This document shows, piece after piece, positions 59,895-64,000 of a stretch of DNA of 64,000 nucleotides. A model generated the notes under the pieces. The model was not told the origin of the DNA and did not search any database. It worked only from the letters and a program-made list of their open reading frames with translations. Position 1 is the stretch's first letter. Every line of letters starts with the position of its first letter. This DNA comes from Dyadobacter linearis. GTDB taxonomy: Bacteria > Bacteroidota > Bacteroidia > Cytophagales > Spirosomataceae. Location of the stretch: positions 124,001 to 188,000 of the forward strand of contig NZ_CAJRAU010000009.1 of assembly GCF_907165045.1 (NCBI RefSeq), given 5' to 3'. A program made the position numbers and the translations under genes.

Positions 59895-61151
59895 TCAAAC
59901 CATAAACTGAAACAAATCCGGCTGATCGTTCAGATATTCGTAAACGATGCGGTTTCCATCCATTCGCTCGATTAGTGGCGCGAAGTCTTCCCTAGTTTTT
60001 AACTCGATACCAACCAAAGCAGGCCCTTGTTCCCTGTTCGTTTTTTTAACGTATTCAAATCGTGCGATATCATCATTCGGACCCAGCACATTCAGAAATT
60101 CGCGGAATGCGCCGGAGCGCTGGGGGAAACGGATGATGAAATAGTGTTTCAAACCTTCGTATAACAACGATCTCTCCTTAATCTCTTCGGTGCGGGTAAT
60201 ATCATTATTTCCACCGCTGATCAATACTACTACATTCTTTCCTTTGATTTCGTCTTTGATAAAATCGAGGGCCGATACCGTGAGCGCGCCGGCAGGTTCT
60301 GCTACAATAGCTTCCTCATTATAAAGCTGCAAGATGGTAGAGCAAACCTTTCCCTCAGGCACCAGCAATATCTTATCCAAGCTTTTCTGGCAAATCTCAA
60401 AAGTTATATTACCCGCTCTGCGCACAGCCGCGCCGTCGACAAACTTGTCGATATGATCCAATGTAACAACCTGACCTGCGTCGACAGACCTTCTCATTGT
60501 GGGCGACCCCTCCGGCTCTACACCAATCAGTTGGGTTTTAGGAGATAGTTGTTTAAAAACCGTCGAAATGCCCGAAGCCAGCCCGCCGCCACCGATCGCC
60601 ATCAACAAATAATCAATTTTGAAATCAGCATCCTTGAAAATTTCCAAACCCACAGTTCCCTGACCCTCAATAACTTGTAGATCGTCAAAAGGATGTACAA
60701 AAATGGCCTGATTCGTAGTCTGGTACTCTTTTGAAGCATAATAGGCATCGTCGTAAGTATCACCTACCAAATGAATTTCTATCCACTCTTTCCCGAAAAG
60801 TCTCACTTGTTTTACCTTCTGAGCCGGCGTAGTAGTGGGCATGAAAATAGCTCCCTTAACCTCCATTTTCCGACATGCATAGGCAACTCCCTGGGCGTGG
60901 TTACCAGCACTTGCGCACACAATTCCATTCGCCAGTTCTTCCCGAGAAAGACTTGCCATTTTGTTATAAGCCCCGCGAATCTTGTACGATCTTACCGTTT
61001 GCAGATCTTCTCTTTTCAGATAAATATTAGCCTCATACTGCTCGGACAAATGCGCATTGTACAATATCGGCGTGTGATTAATAATCCCGCGCAACCTTTC
61101 GGCAGCCAGGAAAATATTATCTAGTGTAGGAGCTGAATGCACTGTTTCCAT
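59895..61151 (-). CDS. ilvA: Threonine ammonia-lyase (threonine dehydratase), biosynthetic
   Basis: A 418-residue PLP enzyme giving 2-ketobutyrate, the first step to isoleucine. The PLP lysine is in TVRSYKIRGAYNKM, phosphate-binding glycines in AIGGGGLASGIS, and the substrate loop in SAGNHAQGVAYA. The C-terminal regulatory part is a single ACT-like domain (YFIIRFPQRSGAFREFLNVLG), shorter than the two-domain Escherichia coli form. A terminator-like hairpin lies only 12 bases upstream of the start. Confidence 0.94.
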   Translation of the reverse strand: METVHSAPTLDNIFLAAERLRGIINHTPILYNAHLSEQYEANIYLKREDLQTVRSYKIRGAYNKMASLSREELANGIVCASAGNHAQGVAYACRKMEVKGAIFMPTTTPAQKVKQVRLFGKEWIEIHLVGDTYDDAYYASKEYQTTNQAIFVHPFDDLQVIEGQGTVGLEIFKDADFKIDYLLMAIGGGGLASGISTVFKQLSPKTQLIGVEPEGSPTMRRSVDAGQVVTLDHIDKFVDGAAVRRAGNITFEICQKSLDKILLVPEGKVCSTILQLYNEEAIVAEPAGALTVSALDFIKDEIKGKNVVVLISGGNNDITRTEEIKERSLLYEGLKHYFIIRFPQRSGAFREFLNVLGPNDDIARFEYVKKTNREQGPALVGIELKTREDFAPLIERMDGNRIVYEYLNDQPDLFQFMV

Positions 61152-61162
61152 TACTTATAAAG

Positions 61163-61187
61163 AAAAAAGCCTTGCAATAGCAAAGCT
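61163..61187 (-). terminator. Terminator-like hairpin directly ahead of ilvA
   Basis: On the minus strand AGCTTTGC, loop TATT and GCAAGGCT form an 8-base stem with one G-U pair, followed by TTTTTC. It ends about 12 bases before the ilvA ATG, so it may close the ilvBNC transcript or attenuate ilvA. Confidence 0.6.
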
Positions 61188-61198
61188 CTTATTTGAGT

Positions 61199-61365
61199 CC
61201 CCGGACTGAAGTCCGGGGCAATTGATTTTCGATATTGCCGGCTAAGGCCGGCGGTTGTTTAGTCAAAATCGTTGACTGAAGTCAACGGTAATTGATCGAT
61301 TACCTATTCAATTGCCGTCGGCTTCAGCCACTAGCCATTCAATTGCCGTCGGCTTCAGCCGACGG
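61199..61365. repeat. REP-like palindrome cluster between ilvC and ilvA
   Basis: Four palindromes lie here: 61199-61218 (CCCCGGACT/AGTCCGGGG), 61238-61252, 61270-61287 (CGTTGACT/AGTCAACG) and 61346-61365 (CCGTCGGCT/AGCCGACGG), plus an incomplete copy near 61314. Three share a CTGAAG or CTTCAG centre and a YAATTG tag. Stem sequences differ but pairing is kept. The family also occurs at 22500-22620. Confidence 0.75.
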
Positions 61366-61380
61366 TTCTCGATAATTTTA

Positions 61381-62427
61381 TTAATTGTTTTCTGGGCGCA
61401 GGCTGCGGACAGTTTTGCCGGCTTTCCACATTTCAGATTCGCGCAATTCGGCTAGTTCTTCTTCCAGTTTCACGCGGTAGTCAGGTTGTGAGTTACGTGT
61501 GATGGAGATATTAGCTTGTTCGCCGCTTTTTACTGAATTGTAAAGTTGTTCAAAAACAGGCTTGGTAGCGTCACGGAATGGTTTCCACCAGTCCAATGCA
61601 CCGCGTTGAGCTGTTGTAGAGCAGTTTGCGTACATCCAGTCCATACCATTTTCAGCAACCAATGGCATCAATGATTGGGTCAATTCTTCAACTGTTTCGT
61701 TGAAAGCCTCAGAAGGAGTGTGTCCATTTGAACGCAATACTTCATATTGAGCAGCGAAAATTCCCTGAATAGCGCCCATCAAAGTGCCACGCTCGCCAGT
61801 CAAATCGGAAGTTACTTCACGGTAGAAATCAGTTTCAAACAAATATCCTGAACCTACACCGATACCCATTGCGATGCATTTTTCACGTGCTTTTCCGGTT
61901 GCATCCTGGAATATCGCGAAAGAAGAGTTCAAACCTTTTCCTTCCACGAACATGCGGCGAAGTGAAGTACCTGATCCTTTTGGAGCAACAAGGTAAACAT
62001 CCACATCAGTAGGAGGGATAATGCCGGTCTGATCTTTGTAAGTAACACCGAAACCGTGCGAGAAATACAGTGATTTTCCGGCAGTAAGGTGTTTTTTAAC
62101 CGTTGGCCAAAGTTCAATCTGAGCGGCGTCAGAAAGCAAATAGCAAATGATAGTTCCTTTTGAAAGTGCTTCTTCGATATCAAAAAGCGTTTCTCCCGGT
62201 ACCCAGCCGTCAGCAACTGCTTTGTCCCACGACTTACCACCCTGGCGCTGACCAACGATTACATTAAAACCGTTATCACGCATGTTCAGGCTTTGGCCCG
62301 GGCCTTGTACGCCGTAACCGATTACAGCTATAGTTTCAGTTGAAAGTACTTCACGCGCTTTTTCAAGAGGAAATTCTTCACGGGTTACTACTTCTTCTTC
62401 GACCCCGCCGAAATTTAATTTTGCCAT
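61381..62427 (-). CDS. ilvC: Ketol-acid reductoisomerase
   Basis: A 348-residue enzyme converting acetolactate or acetohydroxybutyrate to the dihydroxy acid with NADPH. IAVIGYGVQGPGQSLNMRDNG is the nucleotide site (a variant of the common GYGSQGHAHA), KGSGTSLRRMFVEGKG and the metal-binding Asp/Glu of VTSDLTGERGTLMGAIQG follow, and the C-terminal knot domain contains VEELTQSLMPLV. It is third in the visible ilvB-ilvN-ilvC order, 59 bases after ilvN. Confidence 0.95.
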   Translation of the reverse strand: MAKLNFGGVEEEVVTREEFPLEKAREVLSTETIAVIGYGVQGPGQSLNMRDNGFNVIVGQRQGGKSWDKAVADGWVPGETLFDIEEALSKGTIICYLLSDAAQIELWPTVKKHLTAGKSLYFSHGFGVTYKDQTGIIPPTDVDVYLVAPKGSGTSLRRMFVEGKGLNSSFAIFQDATGKAREKCIAMGIGVGSGYLFETDFYREVTSDLTGERGTLMGAIQGIFAAQYEVLRSNGHTPSEAFNETVEELTQSLMPLVAENGMDWMYANCSTTAQRGALDWWKPFRDATKPVFEQLYNSVKSGEQANISITRNSQPDYRVKLEEELAELRESEMWKAGKTVRSLRPENN

Positions 62428-62486
62428 TGATTATTGGTTAAATTGATTTATTACGATTTAAAAAGGATATTTATTAAGAGGTAATG

Positions 62487-63020
62487 CTATTGATAATATT
62501 CCCACTCAGCCTCGGGAAGATAATCAACCAGCGTCTGCGGCGACTTGCTTACCGCCACTCTGCCTGATCTTACAAATTCAAGGATCTCGTGCGGTTTGAT
62601 GTAGTCAAAAAACTCAAAGATCTCTTTCTCTGTACCCGTTTTCTGAATGATTACATAAGTAAGATGCCAGTACACGACCCACGCTTTGTAAACTTTGTTA
62701 ATAGTCTCGATATCAATAGGTTTAGCACCGATCGGAGTTGAGACTTTGAACAAAGCTATTTCATTATAAGCGATATCATCGTTCAAATATCCGAAAACTG
62801 CCAGTACTTCAATCACTTTCCGGATTTGCCGCACCAGCTTTTCCACAGCCTCGCGGGATTCATGCCGAATGACGATCGTGAAGCGGGAAATACCCTTACG
62901 CTCGGTTTCAGAAACAGTAAGGCTGTCGATATTGATCCGCCGGCGTGTCAGGATAGTGGTAATCTTATTCAGAATACCGATCGTATTTTCCGTGAAGACA
63001 CAAATGGTGTATGTTGTCAT
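62487..63020 (-). CDS. ilvN: Acetolactate synthase small (regulatory) subunit
   Basis: A 177-residue protein with an N-terminal ACT domain (TYTICVFTENTIGILNKITTILTRRRINIDSLTVSETE) and the C-terminal activating part ALFKVSTPIGAKPIDIETINKVYKAWVV. It binds valine and confers feedback control on IlvB. It lies 19 bases after ilvB, as usual. Confidence 0.93.
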   Translation of the reverse strand: MTTYTICVFTENTIGILNKITTILTRRRINIDSLTVSETERKGISRFTIVIRHESREAVEKLVRQIRKVIEVLAVFGYLNDDIAYNEIALFKVSTPIGAKPIDIETINKVYKAWVVYWHLTYVIIQKTGTEKEIFEFFDYIKPHEILEFVRSGRVAVSKSPQTLVDYLPEAEWEYYQ

Positions 63021-63039
63021 ATTTACGATAATTTCAATG

Positions 63040-64000
63040 TCATTCTAATCTGATATCCGATACGCAAGCGCCGGTAGGAACCATTGGGAACACGTTTTCT
63101 TCTTTTTCAACGATCACTTCCAGCAGGTAAGGTTTGTCGGAAGCCAGCATTTTATCAAGTGACGCATTCAGATCTTCGCGTACCGAGCAGGTATGTCCGT
63201 CAATTCCAAAACCTTTTCCTATTGTGATAAAATCCGGGTTTTGCAGCTCAACGAATGAATACCTTTTCTGGTGAAAAAGCTGCTGCCACTGGCGAACCAT
63301 TCCCAGGAAGTTGTTATTTAAAATAATGATTTTCACAGGTAAACCACTCTGCGCGATCGTACCCAATTCCTGGATCGTCATTTGGAAACAACCATCTCCG
63401 ATAAATGCAACCACCTCACGGTCAGGAGCTCCAACTTTCGCGCCAAATGCTGCCGGCAATGCATAACCCATCGTTCCTAATCCACCCGAAGTAATGAAAG
63501 AACCTGGTTTTTTAAACTGATAGTAACGTGCAGTCATCATCTGGTGCTGGCCGACGTCCGCCAAAACCACCGCCTCACCATTTGTTTTGTTAGACAAAGT
63601 GCGGATTACCTCAGCCATTTTGATCTTCTCCGTAGTGGGAGCAAGTTCGGGCTGCGTGATTTTCTCGTCTTCTATCGCATCAAATTTCTTGAACTCCGCG
63701 ATCCATTCTTTGTGACTATTTTCCTTCACCAGGGGAAGCAGCATTTCAAGTGCCAGTTTCGCGTCGCCTACGACAGGAGCGTCGGCTTTCACTATTTTGC
63801 CAATCTCAGCCGGATCTATTTCAATGTGTACCACTTTCGCCTGCTTTGCGTAGCGGTTCACGTCGCCGGTAACCCGGTCGTCAAAACGCATTCCGATCGC
63901 AATGATCAGGTCGCATTGGTTGGTCAGTACATTGGTGCCGTAATTTCCATGCATTCCGAGCCAGCCCACATAATTCGGGTGATCAACGGAAACCGAGGAA
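63040..64000 (-). CDS. ilvB: Acetolactate synthase large subunit (partial, cut by window end)
   Basis: The frame is open across the window end; it reads SSVSVDHPNYVGWLGMHGNYGTN near 64000 and continues for about 320 codons to a stop at 63040. The visible part is the central and C-terminal TPP-binding portion, with GDGCFQMTIQELGTIAQSGLPV and NNNFLGMVRQWQ. It makes acetolactate or acetohydroxybutyrate. The GTG at 63969 that could look like a start is an internal Val codon. The N-terminal domain is outside the window. Confidence 0.95.
   Translation of the reverse strand, partial: SSVSVDHPNYVGWLGMHGNYGTNVLTNQCDLIIAIGMRFDDRVTGDVNRYAKQAKVVHIEIDPAEIGKIVKADAPVVGDAKLALEMLLPLVKENSHKEWIAEFKKFDAIEDEKITQPELAPTTEKIKMAEVIRTLSNKTNGEAVVLADVGQHQMMTARYYQFKKPGSFITSGGLGTMGYALPAAFGAKVGAPDREVVAFIGDGCFQMTIQELGTIAQSGLPVKIIILNNNFLGMVRQWQQLFHQKRYSFVELQNPDFITIGKGFGIDGHTCSVREDLNASLDKMLASDKPYLLEVIVEKEENVFPMVPTGACVSDIRLE

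Noticed and set aside
62428..62486. Leader peptide or attenuator before ilvC
   Set aside because: The 59-base gap has no small frame rich in Ile, Val or Leu and no terminator hairpin.
1..64000. tRNA, rRNA, insertion sequence or prophage genes
   Set aside because: None was recognised on either strand; all gaps are short and filled by regulatory or repeat sequence.

Overview
The window looks like a chromosomal segment of a Bacteroidota bacterium, most likely a Cytophagales member close to Dyadobacter. The genus is inference; the phylum is well supported. Supporting signs are the gene families present (DPP4-type S9 peptidase, DUF4136 lipoprotein, HCDH-ECH fusion, an ECF sigma factor paired with a barrel-carrying partner, SPFH plus ribbon-helix-helix pair), several promoters of the TTG-N19-21-TAnnTTTG type, few Shine-Dalgarno sequences, and many lipoprotein and TonB-type proteins. 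No rRNA, tRNA, CRISPR array, insertion sequence or prophage was recognised, and no gene-free stretch exceeds 300 bases.

Layout. 1-3.3 kb: a minus-strand heme import and degradation operon (hmuT-hmuU-hmuV-hmuS, hmuS cut by the window edge) with a possible iron-type operator. 3.4-7.1 kb: a dicarboxylate/amino acid symporter, an orphan DUF433 protein, an M3 peptidase and a small lipoprotein. 7.3-11 kb: a sugar epimerase, a GT2 and a GT-C glycosyltransferase, probably one glycan pathway. 11-14.6 kb: an Rrf2 regulator and a MarR-fadN unit for fatty acid oxidation. 14.7-22.4 kb: a TlpA-type lipoprotein facing a shortened division/cell wall cluster (rsmH, ftsL-like, PBP with PASTA, murE, mraY) that ends in dense repeats. 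22.6-43 kb: mixed housekeeping genes (aroB, fabI, comM, hemB), lipid and phosphate enzymes, peptidases, a VapBC module, the SPFH-RHH pair and an unusual protein with two TonB C-terminal domains. 43-51 kb: a metallophosphoesterase-glycosyltransferase pair, a lipoprotein serpin, the ECF sigma factor with a predicted two-membrane partner, msrC and purU.

51-64 kb is the branched-chain amino acid locus, all on the minus strand: ilvB (partial), ilvN, ilvC, ilvA, an AraC regulator, leuC, leuD, a LeuA/CimA-type synthase, leuB and leuA. It is interrupted by two HEPN-MNT toxin-antitoxin modules and a GxxExxY nuclease-like cassette. In both HEPN-MNT modules the MNT antitoxin is intact and the HEPN toxin is broken, one by an in-frame TGA and one by an internal deletion with frameshift. 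LeuA lacks the leucine-sensing regulatory domain. Upstream of it is a 15-residue Leu/Ile-rich leader peptide followed by an antiterminator arm and a terminator hairpin, so leuA is probably controlled by ribosome-mediated attenuation. These, with the sigma/barrel pair, are the most interesting items in the window.
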